Below are positions 50,366-58,200 of a stretch of DNA of 64,000 nt, piece by piece. How positions within the stretch are numbered: the first letter of the stretch is position 1; every line of letters begins with the position of its first letter. The notes under the pieces were generated by a model. It did no database searches. It saw only the letters and a program-made list of their open reading frames with translations, and was not told the origin of the DNA. This DNA is from Vulcanimicrobiota bacterium (GTDB taxonomy: Bacteria > Vulcanimicrobiota > Vulcanimicrobiia > Vulcanimicrobiales > Vulcanimicrobiaceae). The stretch spans positions 203,281 through 267,280 of the forward strand of contig PLJL01000001.1 of NCBI GenBank assembly GCA_003140215.1. The letters run 5' to 3'. The position numbers and the translations under genes were made by a program.

Positions 50366-51778
50366 CTAGGGGCGTCGCTTACGGCTCAGGACTTGTTCGG
50401 GCGGCAAGGGCTGCGGCGGACCCAGGCTGATTCCGACGATGCCCGGCCCGCCCGCGGTGTTCGACGGGATCGGATTCGGAATCGTCCGGACGGGCACTGC
50501 GTTCCCGTTCGCATTCGGCGCGTAGACGTCGACGCGCGAGGCGCCGCCACTCGAGTTGAAGGCGACGTAGAGTTCGCCGCCCCTGTCGCACGCCAGCCCG
50601 GCGATGAGATCCGTCGCGAACGGTCCAAGCGTGCGCGACGGCGACGTTGCACCAGGCCCAAACGCGTAGATCGAGGACCCCGTGGCAGAGTTCGGTACAT
50701 CGAGAGTTGCATACAACGTACCGTCCGCGGCGACGGCGATCGCTTCGAAGTAGGCTCCCGCCGGCGCCTGAATCGTACGGATCGGCGCGGCACCGTCCGC
50801 TGCGCCGGCCGCGTACTCCAGCACCTGGGCGCTGCTCGTCGTGGTCGCCGTACCCGCAGTGCTTGACGACACGAAGACGTTTCCGCTCGTATCCGTCGCA
50901 AGACCGCCGAACGCGGGGGGACTCCCGGGGACGGTCAGGCTCGATGTCAGCTGACCGCTCACGAAGCGCCGGACGATCGAAGCAGTCGAATATCCGAGGA
51001 CGAGGATGTCGATCTCGCCGCCGAGCCCCGGAGCGACGCCGTAGCCGCGGCCGCCGTCGCAAGGGAACCCGCCCAGCGTTGGGCTCGAGCCGACGGCGGT
51101 CGCACTTTCCGCGATCGCATCGCATTCGAAATCATTGTAGGCTACTTGATAGTTCCGTAAGACGTACAGCGTGCCGTCCGGCGCGGTCCCGAGCGTGCCG
51201 ACGCCGCTGCCGTCATGGTGAAACGGCGGCGTAGACGCGTGGTAGAAGCCCGTGATCCTGCGGTCGGGGACGGTGCTGCCGTTCGCCGCCGCCGGGAACG
51301 CGTCGACCTCGGACCCGCCGGCGACGTAGAGCGTACCGGTCGGCGGTGCGACCACGGTGACGGAAAGCTGCGCGGACTCGCCGCCGCTGTGATCGCTGAA
51401 CGTGATCGTCGCCGTTCCGGCGCCGACCGGGGTGATCCGGTACGTCGCGCCATATGCGTTCGGCGCGATCCACTGTGCTAGCTGGTACGGCGGCGAGACG
51501 GTCGCGACCAACGGGTCCGAGGTGACGGCAGTCTTGCGAGAATCGTCCGTCCACGTCGTCTTCACGACCTGCGTCGCGTCCCAGCCCGTCGCGGTGAATG
51601 CAATCGACCGCGTGCTCAGCACGATCCCGCTCGCAGGGGCGGGGCCGGTACCAGCGGGAGCAGCTGCGCCGCCGGAGGACGTGGCGGCGAGGCCCGTCGG
51701 CGGCAGCGCAGTTCGCCCGGTCCCACTGCCGCACGCCGCGAATGCCAAGACGCAAAGCATCGACACCAGACGACGCAA
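50366..51778 (-). CDS. Lipoprotein with Ig-like and NHL-type propeller regions
   Basis: 470 residues from TTG 51778, which has GGAGG six bases upstream. The signal ends in a lipobox (VLAFAACGSG). Residues about 60-140 form an Ig-like or BIG2-type domain (VATVSPPYQLAQW, GAGTATITFSDHSGGESAQL). The rest has propeller-type repeats (GTLYVAGGSEVDAFPAAANG, NVFVSSSTAGTATTT, GTLYATLDVPNSATGSSIYA, GELYVAFNSSGGASRVDVYA). It is an exported surface protein of unknown partner. Confidence 0.7.
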   Translation of the reverse strand: MRRLVSMLCVLAFAACGSGTGRTALPPTGLAATSSGGAAAPAGTGPAPASGIVLSTRSIAFTATGWDATQVVKTTWTDDSRKTAVTSDPLVATVSPPYQLAQWIAPNAYGATYRITPVGAGTATITFSDHSGGESAQLSVTVVAPPTGTLYVAGGSEVDAFPAAANGSTVPDRRITGFYHASTPPFHHDGSGVGTLGTAPDGTLYVLRNYQVAYNDFECDAIAESATAVGSSPTLGGFPCDGGRGYGVAPGLGGEIDILVLGYSTASIVRRFVSGQLTSSLTVPGSPPAFGGLATDTSGNVFVSSSTAGTATTTSSAQVLEYAAGAADGAAPIRTIQAPAGAYFEAIAVAADGTLYATLDVPNSATGSSIYAFGPGATSPSRTLGPFATDLIAGLACDRGGELYVAFNSSGGASRVDVYAPNANGNAVPVRTIPNPIPSNTAGGPGIVGISLGPPQPLPPEQVLSRKRRP

Positions 51779-51921
51779 ATCTGACCTCCGTTCCTGGCGC
51801 CATTGTCCCCCATCGCGAGCCGGCGTCGACGGGGCAAAGGTCCCGACCTACCGGCCGACTTCCCCCGGGTCGTCCGGTGCGGGAGGTTTTGAGCAAGCGG
51901 CCACCCGGATATAGCATCCTC

Positions 51922-52914
51922 ATGGAGACCCATGCGCTCGAATACGCCTTCGTCCGCTCGACCGAGGCCGCCGCGATCGCCGCAGGCCGCCTGGTCGGCC
52001 TGGGCGACAAGAACGCGGTCGACGGCGCCGCGGTCGAGGCGATGCGCACGACGCTGGCCACTGCCATCCTCTCCGGGATCGTCGTCATCGGCGAGGGTGA
52101 GAAAGACGAAGCGCCGATGCTCTACCACGGCGAGGAGATCGGAACCGGCGACGGTCCGTCACTCGACGTCGCGGTCGACCCGATCGACGGCACCACGCTG
52201 GCTTCGCGCGGCGGGCCGGGGGCGATCTCGGTGATCGCAGCCGCACCACGGGGTGCGCTCTTCCGCACCCGCGTGCCGTATATGGACAAGCTGGTGACCG
52301 GGCCGGCCGGGCGCGGCGTGGTGTCGATCGACCTGCCGCTCGAGGAGAACCTGCGCGCGTTGGCGCGCGCCAAGGGCCGTGAGGTCTCCGACCTCACCGT
52401 CGCCTTGCTCGACCGCCCGCGCAACGAGCCGCTCATGAAGCAGGTGCGCGCGGCCGGCGCCCGGGTGCGGGTGTTCGGCGACGGCGACGTTTCCAACGCC
52501 GTCTACGCGATCCTCGAGGAGCGTGCGAACGTCGACGTGTTGGCCGGGATCGGCGGCTCGCCCGAAGGCGTGATCGCGGCGTGCGCGGCACGCGCGCTGG
52601 GCGGCGAGATGCAAGGACGCTTGTGGGCGCGCGACGCGGGCGACGAGGCGATCGCGCGCGAGGAGGGGCACGATATCCGCAAGACCCTCACGCTCGACGA
52701 TCTGTGCGCGAGCGAAGACGCGCTGTTCGCCGCGAGCGGCGTCACCGATGGTGAGTTCCTCGACGGCGTGCGCTACCGGCGCGGCTCCGCCTTCACGCAA
52801 TCGATCGTCATCTCGACCTACACCCGCTCGGTGCGCACGATCGACGCACGCCACGAGCTGCGCCCGCGCGATCTGCAACTCGGTACCCTGCCGCGGCAGT
52901 CCTCCGCGACCTGA
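51922..52914 (+). CDS. glpX: Class II fructose-1,6-bisphosphatase
   Basis: 330 residues. GlpX hydrolyses fructose-1,6-bisphosphate in gluconeogenesis. Metal and substrate motifs are IVVIGEGEKDEAPMLYHGEE, VAVDPIDGTTLASRGGPGAI, then FGDGDVSNAVYAI and LAGIGGSPEGVIAACAAR. ATG 51922 is chosen because a TATAGCAT stretch ends 4 bases upstream and no Shine-Dalgarno is present, suggesting little or no leader. The longer frame upstream is antisense to the lipoprotein gene. Confidence 0.93.
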   Translation: METHALEYAFVRSTEAAAIAAGRLVGLGDKNAVDGAAVEAMRTTLATAILSGIVVIGEGEKDEAPMLYHGEEIGTGDGPSLDVAVDPIDGTTLASRGGPGAISVIAAAPRGALFRTRVPYMDKLVTGPAGRGVVSIDLPLEENLRALARAKGREVSDLTVALLDRPRNEPLMKQVRAAGARVRVFGDGDVSNAVYAILEERANVDVLAGIGGSPEGVIAACAARALGGEMQGRLWARDAGDEAIAREEGHDIRKTLTLDDLCASEDALFAASGVTDGEFLDGVRYRRGSAFTQSIVISTYTRSVRTIDARHELRPRDLQLGTLPRQSSAT

Positions 52915-52934
52915 GCCGAACGGCGCAAAAAGGA

Positions 52935-52962
52935 GAGCTCCGAAGCCTGCGCTTCGGAGCTC
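52935..52962. terminator. Bidirectional hairpin terminator between glpX and the His-rich gene
   Basis: GAGCTCCGAAG and CTTCGGAGCTC form a perfect 11-bp stem with loop CCTGCG. On the left side AAAAAGGA gives a U-run for minus-strand transcripts, so it best serves the gene at 52984-53235. It may also stop glpX transcription. Confidence 0.7.
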
Positions 52963-52983
52963 GAGGTTCTCGCCGGCCGCGGC

Positions 52984-53235
52984 CTAGCGGTGGTCGCGGT
53001 CGTGGTGCTTCTGCTGTCCGTAGTGGTGGCCGTTGTTGGCGTGCACGCGGGGATTGGCATGCTGTTTATGATGCTTGCGGTTCCAATCGTCGCGGTCGCG
53101 CCGCTGCTGCTGGGCCAGGCGGGTGTTGGCGTCGCGGTCCGCGAGCGCTGGTCCGGCGTTTTGCAGGAGCGCGATCGAGCTCGATGCCGCAAATGCCGCG
53201 GCCAAGACGAGCATCGTGAGTCGTCTGCTGAACAT
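52984..53235 (-). CDS. Small exported His/Asn-rich protein
   Basis: 83 residues from ATG 53235, with GGAGGACCT just upstream. A signal peptide (MFSRRLTMLVLAAAFAASSS) is followed by a basic, His-rich mature chain (DRDDWNRKHHKQHANPRV, HANNGHHYGQQKHHDRDHR). His clusters suggest metal binding or a structural role, but no family is known. It is divergent from the glucosidase gene. The longer frame to 53406 is a shadow. Confidence 0.65.
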   Translation of the reverse strand: MFSRRLTMLVLAAAFAASSSIALLQNAGPALADRDANTRLAQQQRRDRDDWNRKHHKQHANPRVHANNGHHYGQQKHHDRDHR

Positions 53236-53269
53236 AGGTCCTCCGAGAATGAATGCGGATGAGAATAGG

Positions 53270-55288
53270 ATGATAGTTACCCAACGCGAGCGCGCGCCGC
53301 TCGGTTCGGAGGCAGACGCCCGCTCGCTCAGCCCGGGAGATCTCGAGCGCGAATGGCTGGTCACCAACGGGCTGGGCGGCTTCGCCTCGGGGACGATCGG
53401 CGGCACGCTGACCCGGCGCTACCACGGCCTGCTCTTCGCCGCGCGCATGCCCCCGGTCGGACGCATGCTGCTGTGTCCCAAGATCGATCCCGAGGTGCGC
53501 TACGACGGCGCCGTCTACGCGCTGGCGAACGACCGGTGGCGCAGCGGCGTGACGGCGCCCACCGGCGCGCAGCGGCTCATCGGTTTCGCGCTCGACGGCA
53601 GCATCCCGGTGTGGACCTTCGCCTGCGGCGACGCGCTGCTGGAGCGGCGGGTCTGGATGGAACAGGATGCCAACCGCACCTACTGCTCGTTTACGGTACT
53701 CGCGGCGCGCGGCTCGCTGCAGCTTGTGCTGCGCGCGTTCGCCAACCACCGCGACCTGCACGCGCTCACGCGCGCCGCCGGGTGGCAGATGGAGGTCACC
53801 GCCGACGCCGGCGGCGTACGCGTGGTGCCGTATGCAGGCGCGGCGACGATCTTCGTGCGCGCCGACCGCGCCACGTGCGCGCGCGAGCATACCTGGTACT
53901 TCGATTTCGAGTACGCGCAGGAGCGCGCGCGCGGGCTCGACGACGTTGAGGACCATTTGCTCGTCGCGACCTTCGATGCGACGCTGCGTGCGGGCGAGAC
54001 GCTCACGATCGTCGTCGCCGACCACGCGGTCGAGTCCGTCGACGCGATCGCCGCGCTCGAACGCCGGCGCGCGCGCGACCGTACGCTGCGGAGCAGCTGG
54101 TCGGCCGAGCAAGGCGCGCTCGCCGCCGACGCACCGGCCTGGGTGAACGCGCTCGTGCTCGCCGCCGATCAATTCGTCGTGCGGCGCCCGCTGGCCGGCG
54201 ATCCGCAGACGCGCTCGGTGATCGCGGGCTATCACTGGTTCGGCGACTGGGGCCGCGATACCGCGATCGCCCTGCCGGGCCTCACGCTCGTCACCGGCCG
54301 CCACGACGTCGCGCGCTCGATCTTGCGCACGTTCGCACGTTTCGTCGACGCCGGGATGCTCCCCAACTACTTTCCCGATGGCGGACAGGCGGCCGAGTAC
54401 AACACCGTCGATGCGGCGCTGTGGTACGTCGAAGCGGTGCGGCGGTACTACGCGGCCACGCAGGATCGTGAGACGCTCCTCGAGCTCGTACCCGCGCTCA
54501 CCGCGATCGTTCGCAGCTACACCGCCGGAACGCGTTACGGGATCGGCGTCGATCCTCGCGATGGCCTCCTGCAAGCCGGGGAGGCGGGCGTGCAGGTGAC
54601 CTGGATGGACGCCAAAGCCGGCGACTGGGTCGTTACGCCGCGCATCGGCAAGCCGGTCGAAGTGAACGCGCTGTGGATCAACGCGCTGCGCGCTTGCGCG
54701 GCGTTCGCGCGCGCGGTCGGCGACGACCCGCAGCCGCTCACCGGCGCCGCGGCGCAGGCCGAAGCGAGCTTCGAGCGCTTCTGGAATCCCGCGACGCGCA
54801 GCTGCTTCGACGTGCTCGACGGTCCGGGCGGCGACGACGCCACCGTGCGGCCCAACGCGATCTTCGCGGTGGCGCTGCCGATCGAGGTGCTCGATGCGGC
54901 GCGCCGGCGCGCGATCGTCGACACCTGTGCGTCGCGGCTGTGGACGCCGGCCGGGCTGCGCAGCCTCGACCCGCGTGACGCGCAATATCACGGGCGCTAC
55001 GCCGGCAACACCCTCGACCGCGACGCCGCGTACCATCAAGGCACGGTGTGGACCTGGCTCGCGGGACCGTTCGCACAGGCGCACCTGCGCGTCTACGGTG
55101 ACCCGGATGCCGCGGAGATGGTGCTCGCCGTCACCGGCAGCCGCTCCGGGCCGGCGCTCGGAACGTTGCCCGAGATCGCCGACGGCGATGCACCGTTCGA
55201 GCCCCGCGGCGCGGTCGCCCAAGCCTGGAGCGTCGCGGTGGTCCTCGACGCCTGGCACGCCATCCGCGAGACGCGAAAGAGCCGCTGA
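53270..55288 (+). CDS. Glycogen debranching enzyme-type amylo-alpha-1,6-glucosidase
   Basis: 672 residues. The N-terminal domain has EWLVTNGLGGFASGTIGGTL and RRYHGLLFAARMPPVGRMLL. The (alpha/alpha)6 catalytic domain has GYHWFGDWGRDTAIALPGLT, PNYFPDGGQAAEYNTVDAAL, and YHQGTVWTWLAGPFAQAHLR, matching archaeal/bacterial AGL C-terminal-type debranching enzymes (GH133-like), with Asp/Glu of the active site in those segments. It should release glucose at alpha-1,6 branches. ATG 53270 is used; ATG 53249 is an in-frame alternative. With glpX it suggests a storage-glycan and gluconeogenesis neighbourhood. Confidence 0.88.
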   Translation: MIVTQRERAPLGSEADARSLSPGDLEREWLVTNGLGGFASGTIGGTLTRRYHGLLFAARMPPVGRMLLCPKIDPEVRYDGAVYALANDRWRSGVTAPTGAQRLIGFALDGSIPVWTFACGDALLERRVWMEQDANRTYCSFTVLAARGSLQLVLRAFANHRDLHALTRAAGWQMEVTADAGGVRVVPYAGAATIFVRADRATCAREHTWYFDFEYAQERARGLDDVEDHLLVATFDATLRAGETLTIVVADHAVESVDAIAALERRRARDRTLRSSWSAEQGALAADAPAWVNALVLAADQFVVRRPLAGDPQTRSVIAGYHWFGDWGRDTAIALPGLTLVTGRHDVARSILRTFARFVDAGMLPNYFPDGGQAAEYNTVDAALWYVEAVRRYYAATQDRETLLELVPALTAIVRSYTAGTRYGIGVDPRDGLLQAGEAGVQVTWMDAKAGDWVVTPRIGKPVEVNALWINALRACAAFARAVGDDPQPLTGAAAQAEASFERFWNPATRSCFDVLDGPGGDDATVRPNAIFAVALPIEVLDAARRRAIVDTCASRLWTPAGLRSLDPRDAQYHGRYAGNTLDRDAAYHQGTVWTWLAGPFAQAHLRVYGDPDAAEMVLAVTGSRSGPALGTLPEIADGDAPFEPRGAVAQAWSVAVVLDAWHAIRETRKSR

Positions 55289-55304
55289 GGGTTCTCAGCG
55301 GCTC
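55279..55304. terminator. Hairpin terminator between convergent genes
   Basis: GAGCCGCTGAG (including the glucosidase TGA) and CTCAGCGGCTC form a perfect 11-bp stem with GGTT loop. Neither side has a strong T-run; the left side gives CTTTC on the minus strand. It separates the plus-strand glucosidase from the minus-strand lipoprotein. Confidence 0.6.
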
Positions 55305-55326
55305 GTTCGCCTTCGGAGGGTGAAGC

Positions 55327-56394
55327 CTACCAGACCACGTGCCAGTCGACGATCGGAACCTGCGTCCCGTTCGCGAGCGTGAGGATCCCGTCGCCGCTGG
55401 CGTCGGTCGTGAACGTCGCGACGCTCGCGCCCGACGGCGACGTGATGGTGCCGTTGACCGTGACGATCCCGTTGGCGTCGGCCGAGCTCGTTACGACCAG
55501 GCTGTTGCCGTTGACGAGCGTGCCGGTGAGCGCCACCGCGGTGAGCTCGCCGTCCGAGTCGAACGTGACGCTGCCGGTTAGCGCCGAGGTGCCGATCTGG
55601 GTACCGCCCGAGACGGTGAACGGCGGGGCCGCCGAGAGCGTGAGCGCGCCCAGCGCGCCCTTGAAGGCCGTGCCGTTGCGCGTGCCGGTGAAGGTCGTGT
55701 CTCCGGCGGCGTCGTTGGTGACCGTGGCGCTGACCGCCGACTGGTGCCCGTACGACGCATTGATCGACGGCTTCGCGTCGTTCGCGATGCGGCCGGTCGT
55801 CGCCGAGTAGGCCGAGGCGTTCAAGGATGCCTGGTGGCCGTACTGCGTGATCGGCGACGTCGACGTGCCCACGTAGAACGCCGAGGTCAGCGTCCAGGAA
55901 CCGTTGTTCGACGAACCGGTGAGGGCGTAGTTGCTCTTGCGCACGCCGAGCTGGAGATGCGCTTGATTGTAGGTGGTGACGGTGCGCGCGATGGTGGCGC
56001 TGCCACCGCTCGATGCATGAACCGCGACCGCATCGCGTTCGACCTGCGTGCAAGCATCGTCGAAGAAGTGAATCGTCTCGACCGTGATCGAGCCGTCGGC
56101 GTTGACCGTGACCGTCCGCGTCGTGCGGTGTATGCACGCGTGCGGCAGCGCCTGCACGCTGCGTGCGGACGCCGACGCACCGAGGCTGCCGTTGCCGACG
56201 CCGGCATCGGCTTCGCCGGTGTCCATCGGCTCGAACGCGGCATCGGTAGAGCTTTGGACGACGTCGGTGGAGTTGAGCGAGGAATTCTGCCCGGTTTGAC
56301 CGGGGATCGTCGGGCTGGGCGAGCTGCCTCCGCCGCCGCCGCACGCGGTGAGAAACGACGCCGCAATGACCGCGGCGAGAATCGGGCTACGCAT
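55327..56394 (-). CDS. Lipoprotein of unknown function
   Basis: 355 residues. The signal ends in the lipobox FLTACGGGGG, followed by a Ser/Thr/Gly-rich spacer. The rest is a repetitive beta-rich chain (SITVETIHFFDDACTQVERD, SVTFDSDGELTAVALTGTLV, IVTVNGTITSPSGASVATFT). AGGAGGT lies nine bases before ATG 56394. Two conserved-looking cysteines (HACIHR, DDACTQ) may form a disulfide. No enzyme motif is seen. Confidence 0.65.
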   Translation of the reverse strand: MRSPILAAVIAASFLTACGGGGGSSPSPTIPGQTGQNSSLNSTDVVQSSTDAAFEPMDTGEADAGVGNGSLGASASARSVQALPHACIHRTTRTVTVNADGSITVETIHFFDDACTQVERDAVAVHASSGGSATIARTVTTYNQAHLQLGVRKSNYALTGSSNNGSWTLTSAFYVGTSTSPITQYGHQASLNASAYSATTGRIANDAKPSINASYGHQSAVSATVTNDAAGDTTFTGTRNGTAFKGALGALTLSAAPPFTVSGGTQIGTSALTGSVTFDSDGELTAVALTGTLVNGNSLVVTSSADANGIVTVNGTITSPSGASVATFTTDASGDGILTLANGTQVPIVDWHVVW

Positions 56395-56579
56395 GTAAGG
56401 GGTGACCTCCTGTCGAGATGAGAGCCTGTACCGGCAGCGTACGCCCGGCGAAGGCGGCCTGCATTGGACCCGCCTGAGGAGCCGATGAAAAGTAGATTAC
56501 GCCCGGGCTCTGCGCCGCCGAGGAATGCCGCCGCGTGACGTGAAGCACACTGTCGGCGGGATCGATGGAGGGCGCTTGC

Positions 56580-57779
56580 ATGAACCTCGGACGTCGCGAT
56601 TTTCTGGCCGGCACGGGCGCCGCGTTCGCTGCCGGAGCGCTGCCGGTGCAGGCCCGGGCGGATTCGGTGCAATTCCCGTTCGCCAACGGAGAGCGTCCGC
56701 TCATGGCCTTTCCGCAGAAGCGCCCGATGATCGTGTTGACGCCGCGACCGCCGCAGCTCGAGACGCCGTTCGCCCTGTTCGATCAAGGCGTGATCACCCC
56801 CAACGACGCCTTTTTCGTGCGCTGGCATCTGCCCAGCATCCCGCAGCAGGTCGATGCGACCGCGCACCGCATCGGCGTCTCCGGCGAGGTCACGACCCCG
56901 CTCCTGCTCTCGATGGACGACCTCGCGAAGCTCCCTGCTGTCGAGGTCACCGCGGTCAACGAGTGCTCCGGCAACAGCCGCGCGCTCTCGTCGCCTCGCG
57001 TTCCCGGCGGACAATGGTTCAACGGTGCGATGGGCAACGCGGTGTGGACCGGCGTGCGGCTGCGGGACATCCTCGACCGCGCCGGGCTCAAGCCCAGCGC
57101 GAAGCAGATCCAGTTCGACGGCCTCGACGCCGGCGTGTTTCCAGCAACCCCCGACTTCAAGAAGTCGCTCGACGTCGGCGTCGCGCGCGGCGACGACGTC
57201 ATCGTCGCGTACGCGATGAACGTTGCGCCGCTGCCGCTGCTCAACGGGTACCCGGTGCGGCTCGTCGTGCCCGGCTGGTACTCGACGTACTGGGTCAAGA
57301 TGCTCTCGGCGATCACGGTGCTCGATCACGTCGACGACAACTTCTGGATGAAGACCGCGTATCGCATCCCCGACACGCCCGACAACGCCGTGGCCCCGGG
57401 ATCGAGCGGCTTCCCGACGATCCCGATCAACCGCCTGCGCGTGCGTTCGTTCATCACCAACCTCAGCGACGGCGGCACGATCAAACGGGGGACGCAAGAG
57501 TTGCGCGGGATCGCCTTCGACGGTGGGAGCGGGATCAAACGTGTCGAGGTTTCCACCGACGGCAGCACGACCTGGCGCGACGCCACGCTGGAGCGAGACT
57601 ACGGCAAGTACAGCTTTCGACGGTGGAACGCCGCCGCCGACGTTCGCGCGGGAACGCCGTTCGTCGTGGCGGTCCGCGCGACCGCAAACGATGGGACGAC
57701 GCAGCCCGTCACGCAGGGGTGGAACCCCAGCGGCTACCTGCGCAATGCGATCGAGACGTACAAGGTGTCGGTATCATGA
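56580..57779 (+). CDS. sorA: SorA-like molybdopterin sulfite dehydrogenase catalytic subunit
   Basis: 399 residues from ATG 56580 (GGAGGG upstream). A Tat signal (LGRRDFLAGTGAAFAAGALP) indicates export with cofactor inserted. The sulfite oxidase fold has the molybdenum-ligand cysteine in VNECSGNSRALSSPR, then GVRLRDILDRAG, KSLDVGVARGDDVIVAYAMN, VPGWYSTYWVKMLSAITVLD and the dimerisation domain ending in QGWNPSGYLRNAIETYKVSV. The adjacent cytochrome gene makes sulfite:cytochrome c oxidoreductase (SorAB) the best call over YedY, which has a different arrangement. Confidence 0.85.
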   Translation: MNLGRRDFLAGTGAAFAAGALPVQARADSVQFPFANGERPLMAFPQKRPMIVLTPRPPQLETPFALFDQGVITPNDAFFVRWHLPSIPQQVDATAHRIGVSGEVTTPLLLSMDDLAKLPAVEVTAVNECSGNSRALSSPRVPGGQWFNGAMGNAVWTGVRLRDILDRAGLKPSAKQIQFDGLDAGVFPATPDFKKSLDVGVARGDDVIVAYAMNVAPLPLLNGYPVRLVVPGWYSTYWVKMLSAITVLDHVDDNFWMKTAYRIPDTPDNAVAPGSSGFPTIPINRLRVRSFITNLSDGGTIKRGTQELRGIAFDGGSGIKRVEVSTDGSTTWRDATLERDYGKYSFRRWNAAADVRAGTPFVVAVRATANDGTTQPVTQGWNPSGYLRNAIETYKVSVS

Positions 57780-58108
57780 AGCGGACTCTCCTCGTTCTCG
57801 CCTGTCTCGGCGCGCTGGGAGCGAGCGCCGTCGCCGCGGGAACGCCCGCACCGCCGAAAGGCTCGGCATCGATCTCGCTGCCCGGCGACATCGGGATGGC
57901 GTTCAAGCCCGGGCCCGGCGTGGGCGCGGCGCAGGCGAATTGCCTGACGTGCCATTCCTCGGCCTACGTCTCGACGCAGCCGGTCTTGAGCAAGGCGCAA
58001 TGGGCCGCCGAGGTGACCAAGATGAAGAATGTCTACGGCGCTCCGATCGCCGACGATGCGATGCCCGCGATCGTCGACTACCTCACCACACAGTACGGCA
58101 AGCCGTAA
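57776..58108 (+). CDS. sorB: SorB-like periplasmic c-type cytochrome
   Basis: 110 residues. A signal peptide (MKRTLLVLACLGALGASAVA) precedes one haem-binding CLTCH site and the C-terminal MPAIVDYLTTQYGKP that closes small cytochrome c folds. A methionine near DDAMPAIV could be the distal ligand. The start overlaps the SorA stop (ATGA). It should accept electrons from the molybdenum subunit. Confidence 0.88.
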   Translation: MKRTLLVLACLGALGASAVAAGTPAPPKGSASISLPGDIGMAFKPGPGVGAAQANCLTCHSSAYVSTQPVLSKAQWAAEVTKMKNVYGAPIADDAMPAIVDYLTTQYGKP

Positions 58109-58137
58109 CGCTAGCGTAGCGCGGGCCGAAGCGTTCA

Positions 58138-58192
58138 GCCGAAAGGTTCGGCCGAACGGCTGGTACCGGCGCGGCGGGCAGCCGCGTAGCAT
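58138..58192 (+). promoter_or_regulatory. kup promoter with the potassium-locus dyad (copy 1)
   Basis: Dyad GCCGAAAGGTTCGGC at 58138-58152, then 34 bp, then TAGCAT at 58187-58192, then 8 bp to ATG 58201. The -35 position reads TACCGG, unlike TTGACA, so an activator bound at the dyad may be required. The same spacing recurs at 60073-60127 and 60320-60374. Confidence 0.6.
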
Positions 58193-58200
58193 GAACGGCA

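Noticed and set aside
52935..52962. An operator for glpX
   Set aside because: The palindrome is at the 3' end of glpX and next to an A-run, so a terminator explains it better.
58100..58200. A ydaO/c-di-AMP riboswitch before kup
   Set aside because: Only about 90 bp separate the genes, the conserved ydaO segments are absent, and the likely -10 is downstream of the dyad, so the dyad would not be in the RNA.
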